Assembly: GCA_963693305.1 (NCBI GenBank)
Contig: OY855913.1
Location: forward strand, 4,601,001-4,665,000
From: Meandrina meandrites
Taxonomy: Eukaryota > Cnidaria > Anthozoa > Scleractinia > Meandrinidae
Direction of reading: 5' to 3'
DNA: 64,000 bases
Position numbers and translations under genes: made by a program. Within the stretch, counting starts at the first letter, position 1; each line of letters starts with the position of its first letter. The notes under the pieces are model-generated. The model was not told the DNA's origin. It worked only from the letters and a program-made list of their open reading frames with translations, and made no database searches. Of the stretch, positions 1-11,918 are shown piece by piece.

Positions 1-3000
1 TAACCGGCAAGTATTACCCCTCGAGGAACATGGATTTTTTTTGAAACAAGAAATGAAAGCGAGTCAATGAATATCACAAGTCTAAGAGAAAGATATACGA
101 ACGTTAACATTAACATTCACAGAACACCAATAAATAAATAACAATCATATCATTGGTAAGGTAAGGCATAATTTAAAATTAAACGGAATTGAATAAAATG
201 AATAACCTCAATTTCAAAAGTTTACGAATTTGGTGAACATGTTTATTTTTTAAGAAAATGATCCTTGCCTCCTAGAAATTTCTTTTATTTATATAACTAT
301 AAGGCTTCAGATAATAATTAATTTCAGAAATAGTTTTTTTATGTAAATCCTTCCTAGTTTTTGTTGAATAATTGATCAGCCTGCAAATGAAAATATATAA
401 GCTTACTTACTCTTAGCTTTACCTTTTGTAACTGCTCTAGGCGTGTGCGCGTTAATTGACAGCATTTTATTAATTACGAACCGATCTCAGTTTATATTTA
501 AAACAAAAGTTGTAATTAAGTACTGGAAATAAATTTATGCAAGCACTCGGGAATCATTTTAAAAAACCAACCTTTGTTAAGTGATTATTTTTCTAGCATG
601 GTAATTGGTCTATACTTGTACTGTTGTACATAGGTGGTGATTTGAGAATATGAAACATGGAGAAAAACAGAGCTTACTACGCTTTACCCGTTCCTAAGTC
701 AAACAGCATTAGACCACAGCTACAAAAAATTAAAGCTACCATGTTTTTACGTACGCGCTTATTATGCACAGCAAGGGCATGCAATGAATTACCTTAAGGA
801 GTTTTTATTTGCACAAGTCTTGCTGTGATCTGAATTGTCAATAAAACAATGCTCTTAAATTTTAAACTTTTCTCGCTCGTTAATAAGAAGGTGGAGGGAT
901 CTTGACGAAAACTAATAGTTCAGTCATTTTTAAAGAAGTTTAAGTTTAAGGAATTTTAGCGCACACTCCATCTTCCAAACAAACGTTCTGGGCTATCATA
1001 TATCGGGAAATACGAGGTAAGAAAATAAATTTTCAATGCTTGACTTATTAATTGAAAAATGGAATATTTAATCGCGTGGCAAATATGACAGGAAGCAGCT
1101 ACTCTCGCAGGCTAAGGATTGGGACGTGAAATGTTTATCAGACATTTGACTGAAAGGGAAAGGCGATTTTAGTCATTCTTGGTTGTAGTACAGATAGGTA
1201 CGTTGTAATTTTAACTTTAATATACAAATCAACGGAACGCCCTCAGTAATTCCCTTTCACAGGTAAATAAAGAAAAGAAAAGTCAAGCGCAAAATATTGA
1301 TTTTTGTTGTGACAGGGAGTTACAAAATGTCCAGAAGCGCCACTTGAACGTCAAAAATTTCCTCTGAAAGCTTGGTATATTTACATACAAAGCAAGCTGG
1401 TGGTCGTATTCATATGATTTGGCGTGTGGAGATCTGTGTGCGGGAGCTGCATTCTACATTTTAATGACACTGGTTGCGACCCATAACAACTACCACTGGA
1501 TCAGAATCTTACTAGGACTGCGGAGCACTGTGCTACTGATGAAGTTATTTCAGTTGTCAGGTTGTCTTTAATTACGTAGCCGTGAGGTTGAAAAGGTAAC
1601 ACGTACATTTTATTGCCGTAGAGTTTAGTATATATAAAACTACCAACCACTTAATTTACTGCTAAACATGTTCGGGGCTTCGGGGAGCTGACATTGTGCT
1701 AAGTTTGCTTCTTAACGCGAATCCGACCATATGTTTGACCGACAGGAGGGATAGACAGATGGATAGAAGATAGAAATTTATTTAACGTGGCACTCCACTT
1801 AACTAAAACCTTACAGGAAGCCCACAAATAAGAAACAAATAAATAACAGAACAAAAGGAGAGATAAAATTTAGTTAAAAATCTAAAGCTACAGAGGGAAT
1901 TCGCTAGGGAGTAGAGAGTTGGCGAGGAGAGGGAAGCATCCAGCAACACTACAACACTGCCGGAGACACATGGGGAACAGACTTTTTTTCTCAGCAGGTC
2001 TTTCTTGGACTACATTTGCTTGGCCAGAGATGCTCAAGTTTTCTGATCATCTGCCGTGAGGGGTCAAAACCCTGTAGTAGAGCAAAGTCGGTAGCTCATG
2101 TAGACTGAGTTTGGTGGATTATGCCAAAAGTTCAATTCTTTAACGGCATCAGAGGCCTTTGGTCAGGTTATAGAAAACCATCCACAAACATTATCATAAA
2201 AAATTAGTATATTCCTGTTTAAAACATTAAAAAAAAATGTTCTGAAGTTATTAATTAGTAACTTCTATTCGCACTTTCCCAGCATGCCGGAGAATATAGC
2301 TTATTTTAGTTGGTAAAACAAACCGACAAGCAACCAAATCCTTCCAAGATGAATGCCAAGTGTATGACTTGAACAACAGTTGAGTTTAGAAATAGTCAAG
2401 ACCATCGAGTTGGCTTGCAATCTTTAGCAGTCTAAATTACAAATAACATAACAAAAGTGTATACCTTTCGAACTTGTGTAGACAATATCAATTAATTTAA
2501 GAAATTTAATTGTAAAGATATAAAAATGAATACAGAGGACTTAGACAAAACAAAGGCAATCCGCCTTTAGTGTTTTCTGTTCCATTTCATTGCCCTTGAG
2601 ATATCTTCACGGGAGCCCATTCAATCGGCTTCTCACTTTTGAAACCATTTCATAGTACAATCTTGCCGCTTATTGTACTTTCTTTAATACAATTACTTTT
2701 AATTAAATACTTTTGACAGACTTAATTACATTGCAGGCATATAAGAAGGTATTTGCAGATGTTTTCGAATTACATTTCTGTGCAAGAACTTGTTTAAAGA
2801 GTTTCAATTTCAGAATTTCGGCGATTAAAGGAAAAGTTTTTGTAGCTCAGAAATGTCAACGAACGCTGTTAATTAAGAAAAAAGTACGCAATTAAGAAGG
2901 TTCCCTAATGAAATGGATGACTTATCGGTTTCCTCCATCAAATGATGGACACTGACGTGAAAACAACAGGATAACTGAAATATCTTTTTTATTTTTTTTA

Positions 3001-3031
3001 TCTTTAATCCTTCTGTTTTCATCTTCTTCAG
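1..3031. other. upstream non-coding region, no supported gene
   Basis: I see no exon with splice sites and protein similarity here; the one short open frame near 2713-2895 has no recognisable features. The stretch is AT-rich. Around 1740-1930 there is a segment that looks like a decayed retroelement tail, but I cannot assign it. The promoter and any 5' untranslated exon of receptor gene 1 should lie here, because a good splice acceptor (pyrimidine run then CAG) ends at 3031, just before the first recognised coding exon. Confidence 0.5.
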
Positions 3032-3058
3032 TTTGGCATCAAGGCTTTGGTTAAAAAA

Positions 3059-6000
3059 ATGGCGACTTCCATTCGAAGTATATTGATTTTCACTTTACAC
3101 ACCTTGGCTGTGACACATCATATTCTGGGGGCGAACAGTGACTGCCCAGCTAATAACAACCTCAACCTGTACGACTCGACTGGATGTCCGACTGGAGAAG
3201 TTCCAGTGGTGATGCTACCATTTCCACCCTATGTTATAGTCGTAGATGAGGGTAACGATGAAGTGTCTCTCCATGGTATTGTCTTTGACTACATCAGCGA
3301 AAGTTTTGAGCGTTGTTGTCAAAGCAACGTCAACAGTAAAGTCGATCTCATCTTACAAAATGACATCACAGCTGGCACCGATACGGAAGCATTCTACGAG
3401 GCTCTTATGAAAGCTGATATCATATTCCCTGTTACAGAAAAACTAGAAACGCTCTTAACATTTTCAGGCATTGAGTATACTTTCCACGACATTGTTAAAT
3501 CACATGGATATGTGCTGATTGGCTTGATTGATCAGTACAACGCGAAAGCGAGAGGTTTGGTATTGGAGTCCCTCTACGACTCGTGGCCTATTTTTGTTTT
3601 GACCTTCCTTTTAGCCGGAATCGCTGGGATTTTTATTTGGGCGTTGGTATGTTGAAGATATATTTTGTAATAACTTACGATTTTGAAATTATTGACTCCC
3701 TCGTCCCCAGAGACGCAAACTAGACTTAGTCTGGTTTTATGTTTGTGTATAAAACTCTAGAGCGTGACAATGGAAGCTGCTGCGCAGCATTGCCATGTCA
3801 TATAAAAGCTGTACAAGGTGCACTGGACGAAAAACAGCTTTAGAATTTAAACTGTGGATTCACTGAAAGCTTGCAATAAGTATTTTTTGACCTGTTTTCT
3901 TTTTTGCATTTCCAAAATTTTTCCAGCCTGCAGTTTTGATACTCCTCACGAGAGTGTATGGTTCAAGATTTTTTTCCTCGAGATCGGTTTAAAATGCACA
4001 TAATTATTTAAGAACGACAATAATTAACTTAGGCTGATTATTCCCTAGCTCTTCAAGAATGACAGCCGAGGAATGACGTAGGAACTAACAATTAACTGAC
4101 ACTAAAAAAAAGTATAAACAAGCTTATTAGTTTAATTTTCCCAAATTAACGCGTACCGCTAAAGGGCGTTTTTCCGAATTGAAAAGGAAAATTTCTTTCA
4201 AAATGTGCTCTTTTTCATATAAATATCATCTACGACGCAAAATCAATCCGAAATCAGCAAAATTTGGCGTCAGAAGCGATTTGGATAATTTTAGTTAAGG
4301 TGATGTTTATGTATCCCTATAAATTTTTGGCTTTATCTGTTTATCTTCTGCATAACTTTTACTCAACAACACTTGCGCTTTATTTCCATGACCATGACCT
4401 CAGTTACGATTATATACTTGCCAGTAACATTTTACTCTTCATTTTTAGGAGTTCCATGTGAAGAACGAGGAATTCCCCTTGTCCTTTACAAAAGGGTCTT
4501 ATGAAGGATTTTGGTGGGCCTTTATCAGCATGACCACCGTGGGGTAGGTAAATGAACAAAACTGCAAAACTAGCCTGTTAAACATTGGTTTAATTATAAA
4601 TGAACAGAAAGATAATTTTATTTCCCAAGTTCTTGATAAAATCCGATAGAAACGCACTGTTACACTTTTAGACCATAACTGATCAACCCCTTTTTACCTT
4701 TTTATGCCAGAATAGCTATTTATTTTGGGAGAGAAGAGCAATCTAGAAAAAACCGTGGCCTGATACGAATAGCTTCCCTGTACATGGTGGCCACAGAGCA
4801 TGCCATTGGCTTGGTGGAGTCAGACTCGACTCAAGGACGCTTCTACTTAAATTTTCCTGTGACGTATGGCTTATTGTCCGCGAAATTAACCTTTTCAAAC
4901 ACAAACTACGATTTAACACGTCGTCTTTGACATCTTCCTGCTCATTATCACCTGCAAACCAGTGCCTTTGAATAAAAAAAATAATTGCTGCATATTTGAA
5001 AGACATTTCAAAATAACGAGGAATGGCGTATACATTTTTTTGAAATATCTTCTTTTGCTTTAGAGATATTTACGTTTTTGTATTATGCAAATGAGGAAAG
5101 TGATGGCGTCATTTATTGTTCCAAAAAGGTAGAAAAAGGTACATTATAAAAAAATGACACCCATTGTGCCGTTGCCATGGCAACACCTCTGCCGAGAAGA
5201 CCTATTTTAATTTATATTGACATTCCCAGTTTTCACTTAACCAAAGACCATCCACTCCCAACAAGCTAATGAGAAGAGCAATCTGCTGTCCCGATCAGGA
5301 CACTCTTTCCCACTTTGAAGAGTTGCGAATGGAGATTTGGTTTATGACAGAAAGAGACTGGAGTCATGGTGACATCAAAATAAGAGCCACCTTGCATCTT
5401 TGAGAAAGGGCACTTCTGATGCCAAGATCGCTTTTATATTTTCAGAGATATCCTTGATTTTGTCATCCATCTTTTAATGGCACCACTTATGACGTCATCA
5501 TTTCCTCATTTGCATAAACGTGAATATCTCTGAAATGAAAGAAGATCTCTCAAAACAGAAAATGCCATTCTTCTTTATTTCTAAAAGCCTTTTAAATAAG
5601 GAACAATTAATTTTTACTTCATAGGCACTTAAACTGAGACTTGTTCAGAACTAAGTAAGCAATGAAATTTCAACCGCAGGCAAAGTCCTTTCTCAATCAA
5701 AGTAATTCAATTTGGCGTGAATTACCACCACATGTTTTTTTTTTTTATCGATTACAGAAAGGAATGTTGTTTATATGTTACAGATATGGAGACAAAACTC
5801 CAAGATCGTTTTTTGGACGGCTGTTTGGCGTGTTGTGGATTCTTCTTGGTGTAATTGTCATCACGATGTTCACGGCTACTGTCACGTCTGCCCTCACTCA
5901 CAGTTCATCGCCAGAGTTCACCAGTGCATTAGAAGGACAAAAGGTGAGCAAAAACATGAAGCTTAAGACGATCAAGGTGATCTTTCAGACGACGTTAGAG

Positions 6001-9000
6001 TTTGAAGCTCAATGCAACAAAGAATTACTTTTTGTACTTTCATATTAATTCAAAGAAACTGATCTAAAACGGTAAAGAACGAAAATAACCGAAGATTAAT
6101 CGCTGCCGATTCTTTTGTCCAGTTTAACCACTAAAAATGCGATCACTACAACCTCTGAAGTGCTTGAATACCTGATAATTTGAAGCTTTTGTTAACCAGA
6201 TACAACAATTTTTATTTGTAAAAAGAAGAAAAATGACTATGATTTATTATGTGAGGTACTATAAGCTTCCTAGACTTTAATGTCAATATAATTTTCTTTA
6301 GGTTGCCGTGCTTTACGACAGCAACGCAGAGAACGAGGCATATTATATCGGGGCAAACCCTAATAGTGAGTATTGTCAATCCTATTCACATGGGCATAAC
6401 GGGGGCATTCCCTACTTGCCCTTTCATTGCTACTGATGACCACTTTTTTAATGACTGAGGAAGATGCATGACATAATTCCACGAGACGGAGTCTTGTTAC
6501 GTAGGAACACAAAAATAAAGGCCTTTTAAGCCTTTTAAGCCTTTTAAGCCTCCAGAGAAAATATTTCTTTCAATAGTGGCATCCATTCTGTACTGTAAAA
6601 CAATGATCTCGTGTCGCAATTTCAAAGTGCAGTGTACCACTTGGCGCTTTAATATATTTCGTGGTGACTTTCCAATCCTATACTTCTGTGTGTATTCATA
6701 TTCTTAGAGCCCTTATGCTGTTATCATTCCTATTCTGGCCCTGTAGAAGAAATAATTTTTATGTAGTAGATACAATATGAGCGGAAGATCTGTATGGGCG
6801 AGCTTTACAATGGCTCGCCTATCGGCTCGCCATTGTAAACGGCCATACAGATCGGACGCGAATATTTCATCCTACCTGTGAAATGAAAACAATAAATTGA
6901 ATGCAAAGAATTGTTATGCGATTCGGCATACTTACGTCCGTTGTATTTTACGCAGATTATGTTTCATTTCAGTATACGAGGAATTTGAGAACATGCATGA
7001 AGATCTGGTTGATGAAGAAGTCGAGGGAATTTTCATGGAGAGACTCCGAGCCTTCTACTTTTACAAAGATAAAGTTTATAATGGCGACGATGACAACTTG
7101 CGAGTGTTCGACACTGTTCCTAAAGAAGTCACCTACAAGATGGCTCTCAAGCGAAACACCACTTGCAACTTTTTACGGAAGAACTATTGCTTTAGGCGTC
7201 GCCTGGAGAATCCTTTGGTTGATTCACTGGTCAAAAATTATACTACTCCTATAAAGGTATAATGTGCTGCTTCTTTTACTTATGATCATGATATCTGAAG
7301 TTCTCTCCTAATTTTAACCTTGCATGACACGAAGATAGTAGACGCGACAAAGCTCAATGAAAGCTGCGTGTACTGGTTGAAAAAAGGTCTCCTCTATGGT
7401 TTTCAGCACTTTTAATACTTAAATTTAAAGTCTTAGGAGATGTGTTTATGCGCATATATAAGAGCTCACGAGCGAGGAGAAAGCGCTTTCACAATAACAT
7501 GGCGTCTCCGTACAAAGCTCTATAAATTTGCGTGAAACGTTATGGCAAATAACTCGGAAACGGGGCACCACAGAGACCTGAGACTTGGGGAAGTTTTTCC
7601 AGTGTGGACTGTTATAACATTTCATTTTTCTTACCTCCTTTCATTGAACGGTTTCTAACTTATTTTCTATGGCGTGACAGTGCAAGCCAGCAATAAGTTT
7701 GTCTTTCGTAATCCATCTCAAACTCTTGTTTTCAATTTCCCTACTGGATTTCTTCCACCAAATGAAACTATTACTTTCAGAGTTTGTTCGATTTGGATAT
7801 TTTTGTGCACCACTACATTTCACCACTGGTGAAAAATAACTTCCGGTACAGCATTGAAAAGACCCTCTCTCTAGTTCAATTAGGAAATAACTGATAATTC
7901 AATTTTATACCAGCATTAAGTCTCAATTAAAGCTCTTAAATAGACCACTTCCCTAATCTGATCGAGTTTGGGGCTTTGAGGCAAAATGGGCCAATCCACA
8001 AAACTATGGCTCTCACAATTAAAACTAATGCTGTGATGTTTTAGAAGAAAATTTCGTCAAACACATTTAAAAAATTTATCTGTTTTCATGTACGGGCTTA
8101 ATGATTATCGCATTTTAAATAGCACAATAAGCAATTTCTATTTATTGGGATAACCCACTTTGCTTCTAAGCCACCCCTACCCCCACCCACCCCCTCCCCC
8201 TCCCCCCCCCCCCCCCCACCCATAATCAGTGTTTCTATAATGGTAATCACGGGTTGTTATTTTTCGTAGTCCTTCAATCCATCCAAGGATATCGAGGGTC
8301 TTTTATCGGGGGATTCTGAAGACACAGAAATTTTCTTGCTTATCATCATGGGCGTTTTCCTTGGTTTGTTAGTGCTTGGCGTCTTGTTAGATGTTATTAT
8401 TAAGAAATCTGGACAACGACTCTGCAAACCTGTCTTAAGTAAGTACATCACGCAAGTGTCTTTTTTGTTCACAGCGAAATGATGAGTGCATGTGTTTCTT
8501 AAAAAATAAAATATAAGATATAAGAATATAAGACAATCAAAAAAATAAAATATAAGACAATTAAAAAACGAAGAAGAGGTGACGAATTCCTTACTTCATA
8601 GACGGTGGCAGAGGGGGTTGCCGTAATCCCGTTTCATGCACAACTTTAACTAAATTCACGTGTCACGTATACTTAAAACAAAAATAATTACGAATCACGC
8701 AGATATTTTCGCTATTCTCACGCATCACGATCTTCTTTTCTCGCTATTTTTGCGCGTCGCGGTATAATTTTTCCCTTATCACGCGACACGCATAAACCTT
8801 TTGCTGCCATCTTCAGAGAACAGATCTTCAATGCATTTTGTTAAGTTAATGTTCTTTTCTACTTTTTATTAACGCGAATTAATTAGTGAGCTGTTGTATA
8901 TGTTATAAACTTCTTAAGTCCACCTATTATCCTCAGATGCGAAAAGCGAGAGCACTGCGTCTGATGTGAATTTTCTTCGCGCCAACCCCATTTTGAGGCA

Positions 9001-9109
9001 ACTTGAAAGCCTGGAACAGAATCTAGAAAAGCTGTTTACCCAAGTGCAGACCATGAAAGAAAATCTCACAAGTGGAACAGACAAGAACCTCAAGCTCGCT
9101 GAATTATAA
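3059..9109 (+). CDS. K+-filter ionotropic glutamate receptor-like channel, gene 1 (seven exons)
   Basis: Predicted exons: 3059-3646, 4449-4543, 5784-5943, 6302-6365, 6973-7256, 8270-8438 and 8937-9109 (stop TAA); all introns are GT/AG, phases 0,2,0,1,0,1, giving 510 residues. Order: signal peptide (about 1-26), S1 lobe, TM1 (about 176-196), pore loop with filter TTVGYGD at about 225-231, TM2 (about 236-262), S2 lobe (exons 4-5), TM3 (in exon 6) and a C-terminal coiled coil. The family (GluR0, AvGluR1) forms tetrameric ligand-gated K+ channels in the plasma membrane. S1 reads PVTEKLETL where glutamate receptors have an arginine. This copy is the most diverged of the four: its S2 exon is longer, with AFYFYKD and a nearby cysteine pair (CNFLRKNYC), and its C-terminal exon is not the shared DGI version. 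The start is the first ATG before a hydrophobic leader; the frame stays open upstream to an acceptor at 3031, so an upstream coding exon is possible. Structure is well supported; ligand unknown. Confidence 0.88.
5010..5582. repeat. MITE-like inverted-repeat element in gene 1 intron 2
   Basis: About 100 bases at 5010-5115 return as an imperfect reverse complement at 5489-5582. Shared pieces include GAATGGC near the outer ends and TATGCAAATGAGGAAA further in. The element lies wholly inside intron 2, between the pore-loop exon and the TM2 exon. It has no coding capacity, so it is probably a non-autonomous DNA transposon relic. Confidence 0.6.
6522..6551. repeat. 9-bp tandem repeat (CCTTTTAAG)
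   Basis: Three consecutive copies of CCTTTTAAG plus the start of a fourth, in gene 1 intron 4. Confidence 0.8.
6787..6853. repeat. hairpin palindrome in gene 1 intron 4
   Basis: The arms GATCTGTATGG..GGCTCGCC and GGCTCGCCATTGTAAAC..CCATACAGATC are near-perfect reverse complements separated by about four bases. It resembles a very short MITE. Confidence 0.7.
8180..8218. repeat. poly-C rich tract in gene 1 intron 5
   Basis: A C-rich run with one long uninterrupted poly-C segment, about 50 bases before exon 6. Such tracts recur in the window and are prone to assembly length error. Confidence 0.8.
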
Positions 9110-9837
9110 TCGTGTGTTTAGATTTGATGGATGTTTATTTAGCGAAGATGATCTCAGGATAACCAAGATTTACCCATTTTCCCTGCAAGATTGGTGAAAA
9201 AGCTTCGTTGTTTCTAAGCTATCAATGACCTATCAAATAGAAGGGGTGATCTGATAAAAAGTAATATTTATTGGGGATATCGTCTTGACGTACGACAAAA
9301 TTTCCAGAACTAATATATTATATATGTAATGTTTTGAAAACCAGTAAGTAGAGTTTTATTACATGTGTTATCATCAGTCAACACTAGCAGCGAATAGCAA
9401 ATGATCAGCAAAACAACCATTTGATTGGTGTATATTTGATTTTGACGTTTGCAATTTGTTTTGGAAACACACAACCTGCAGTTATAGCTATAATCTACAG
9501 TAAACATATATCTGAGTTTTCATTACTCTAATCTGACACTTGACGGCTGTTCAGTCCAGCTAAATAAAAAAGACGAGGAAATTTTTAGGAAAAAGAAGTT
9601 AAAATACGCCATTGATACATATAGAAAGAAAAATAAATTCTGCAACTGAATAGAATACATAAATCTTTGGCGATGGGCATAACCTCGTCAAACCTGATAA
9701 AGCACCCTGAATGGATGCGAAAGACGGGTCATCATAGCTTATCTTTGTTAGTATCAACAAGATCTTCTTTGTAAATACATCAACAATAAATATGAATAGT
9801 AAGTTATCAAGGAAACTAATTAGTCTCTAAAGACACT

Positions 9838-10070
9838 GTTTTGCTGATACACGGAGTCAATTATCAACTGGAAGTTGATATTAAAGGTAAATATAGGGCC
9901 TCAGCGAACTTGGGAAAAGCTGACGTTTCGAGTGTTAGGTTCATTGGAGCGAGGTGCAGAGAACCCTTTGATTCGACCAAGGGCGCATGCTCGAAACGGC
10001 TGCGTCTTTTAAAATTCGGTGTAAGCTAGGGCGCTTTATATAATTACCTTAATCAACTTCCAGGCGATAA
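9838..10070. repeat. dispersed repeat with GCTGACGTTTCGAG core
   Basis: Contains AAAGCTGACGTTTCGAGTGT followed by a GC-richer stretch, a sequence type I recognise as widely dispersed in cnidarian genomes. Short inverted pieces flank it (ATCAACTGGAAGTTGAT on the left, TCAACTTCCAGGCGAT on the right). An open frame across it is not treated as a gene. Confidence 0.45.
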
Positions 10071-10501
10071 TCGACTGAGTCTTCAGTTCAGGGTCACATT
10101 ACATTTGTTAGCTTTATTTTATAAACAAAAAATAAAGAAAGTTAGGTGCATACCTTTGTACTGTGTTAAACAAGGAAGTCTAGGAATCAGAAGTATTAAG
10201 GAAAAGATATGGGGTGCGTATTACGCTTGATGCAAGCACGAATGGAAGTTTGACTTGGAGAATTCGACAGTTTTTATAAAACCAAGCACAGAATTCTCTC
10301 AAATTTTGTTTTCCTCGTGTTTCGGTATCACACTATCCAAACAACAGGCCGCCGCTTCCTGATTCAGTTTTTTTATAAAGCCAACAAATGTAATGACCGG
10401 CTATAACTCGTATACGCCGGAGCCATTTTAAGCGCACGTCTTAAATTACCATAATGAAAAGTATATATCAGTAATAAAAGTTATCTTGAGTTGTAAGCCC
10501 A

Positions 10502-10733
10502 GGGGCCCGTTTCTCGAAGGTCCCGAAAAGTTTCGCACCCAGAAAGCCAAGCAAAATCTCAAACCTTATGATTACAGAGCTGTTTGATTCCAAGATATCT
10601 TTGATATGAACATAGGTTCCCTTCACACAAAGTTCCAGGCCTTTACTCTTCTCTGCTTTTAAGATATAGATAACTACAGTCAAATGGCTTTGTGGGCCCG
10701 AAAGGTTTCCGGGACTTTCGAGAAACAGGCCCC
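10502..10733. repeat. MITE with GGGGCCYGTTTCTCGA terminal inverted repeats
   Basis: The left end GGGGCCCGTTTCTCGAAGGT and the right end (reverse complement GGGGCCTGTTTCTCGAAAGT) match over about 45 bases including CCCGRAAA and AAGCCA. It ends about 150 bases from the stop codon of the GPCR and could lie in its 3' untranslated region. Confidence 0.7.
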
Positions 10734-10886
10734 AGGCCCGGTGTTTTAGTTTTAGTCTCTAACTTAACAAGCGCTTCAGTTTTTTGGTATATTAAAGAAC
10801 GATTCCATGATCATGCTTTGCGTTTCAAACTTGTGTGACATTGATGTCCATGGCATAGAAGGAAATAGCTCGAGATTGCCAAGCTT

Positions 10887-11918
10887 CTATCCAGTGACTA
10901 TCATCTCTTGCTCGGTTTCTCTTTCTACTGTGGCTTGTCTAGTATAACAGAACATGGCGTCCTTCACAGCTTTCCTGTACTTGGGATGTCTCCACGCATA
11001 AATGTAAGCATCCAGGGCCACCTTGAGAAACATGACCATGTCGCTTACACGAAGTGCAATACTGATGTTGAGCAGGAATTCGTAAGACATGGGCTTCGTG
11101 TAAATGAAGATGTAAAAGGTAACAATATGCGGGAAAAGGGAAAATAACAAGAGGGCAGAGAGGAGAAGAGCCACGACGGTCAGTTGTTTTTGATGCCGTG
11201 CTTCGCTCTTATTGTCCTTATTGTCGTGTGCCACGTGGGGAGGCTGACAGATTGGTCGACTTATCTTGCTTTGTTGTCGGATCGCTTTAGACTTTCTTAC
11301 GAATTTTCGGAAAGATTTGTAAAGGAAGATGTGTGCCACAGTAAGAAGGATACCTACCACAGTAGGATGGAGGTGCAGATTAATTTTGTAGAAGATTTCT
11401 TTCGGGATTTTCGTGAACCGCAAGCCGCTGAATAAAGCGAAGTAAATGAAACAGCAGGATACGGAACCCAGGACGCGTTTTTTCGTAAAAATCCTCCTGT
11501 ACTTGTGAGGGAAGGTAATGGCGATGTACTGAGTTGTTGTTAAGGCCAAGACCAGAAGGAAGGATGAACTCAGCATGACGAGGGAAACGAACATACCAGT
11601 TTGGAACAGGTAATCGAAATATTTGCCGGGGGTTAGGGTCTTGTAGAAATAACAGGCAAAATAGTACGCTGCAAAGAATGGCTCCACAACCAACCCTATT
11701 ACGAGATCAACAATTGCCAAGCTGATGATAAAATAGGTGACTGGGGTACGAAACGCTTTGAAGGGATCTTTGTAGATTGCAACAAGGAGAAGCGAATTGC
11801 TCACCACAGTAATCGGCGACAAAAACGAGAGAAGGAAGGCTGTTATGTAAAGTGTGGTAAGGTATGGATCGTTGTTCTGATCTTCTAGCGACGCATTAGA
11901 CAAGGTAAAGTTGGGCAT
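10887..11918 (-). CDS. class A (rhodopsin-like) GPCR, single exon, MECA-like
   Basis: An intronless 343-residue frame with seven hydrophobic helices. N-terminal glycosylation sequons are at residues 3 (NFT) and 8 (NAS). TM1 carries SNSLLLVAI and TM2 carries SLAIVDL with the conserved aspartate. TM3 ends TTTQYIAI, so DRY is TQY. TM6 keeps the proline (LFSLFPHI) but not CWxP. TM7 reads DAYIYAWRHPKYRKAV in place of NPxxY. There is no cysteine at the top of TM3 and the second extracellular loop is short. These traits, with the D-x-x-IYA TM7, resemble the melanocortin/EDG/cannabinoid/adenosine group, although many cnidarian orphan receptors look similar. It should sit in the plasma membrane; ligand and G protein are unknown. 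It lies in opposite orientation between receptor genes 1 and 2, with no evident functional link. Confidence 0.88.
   Translation of the reverse strand: MPNFTLSNASLEDQNNDPYLTTLYITAFLLSFLSPITVVSNSLLLVAIYKDPFKAFRTPVTYFIISLAIVDLVIGLVVEPFFAAYYFACYFYKTLTPGKYFDYLFQTGMFVSLVMLSSSFLLVLALTTTQYIAITFPHKYRRIFTKKRVLGSVSCCFIYFALFSGLRFTKIPKEIFYKINLHLHPTVVGILLTVAHIFLYKSFRKFVRKSKAIRQQSKISRPICQPPHVAHDNKDNKSEARHQKQLTVVALLLSALLLFSLFPHIVTFYIFIYTKPMSYEFLLNISIALRVSDMVMFLKVALDAYIYAWRHPKYRKAVKDAMFCYTRQATVERETEQEMIVTG

Larger units (their letters stand above)
9110..10886. other. intergenic region between gene 1 and the GPCR
   Basis: It holds the 3' untranslated region of gene 1 (AATAAA-type signals occur in the AT-rich sequence after 9109) and two repeats listed separately. 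No gene is supported. Confidence 0.5.
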
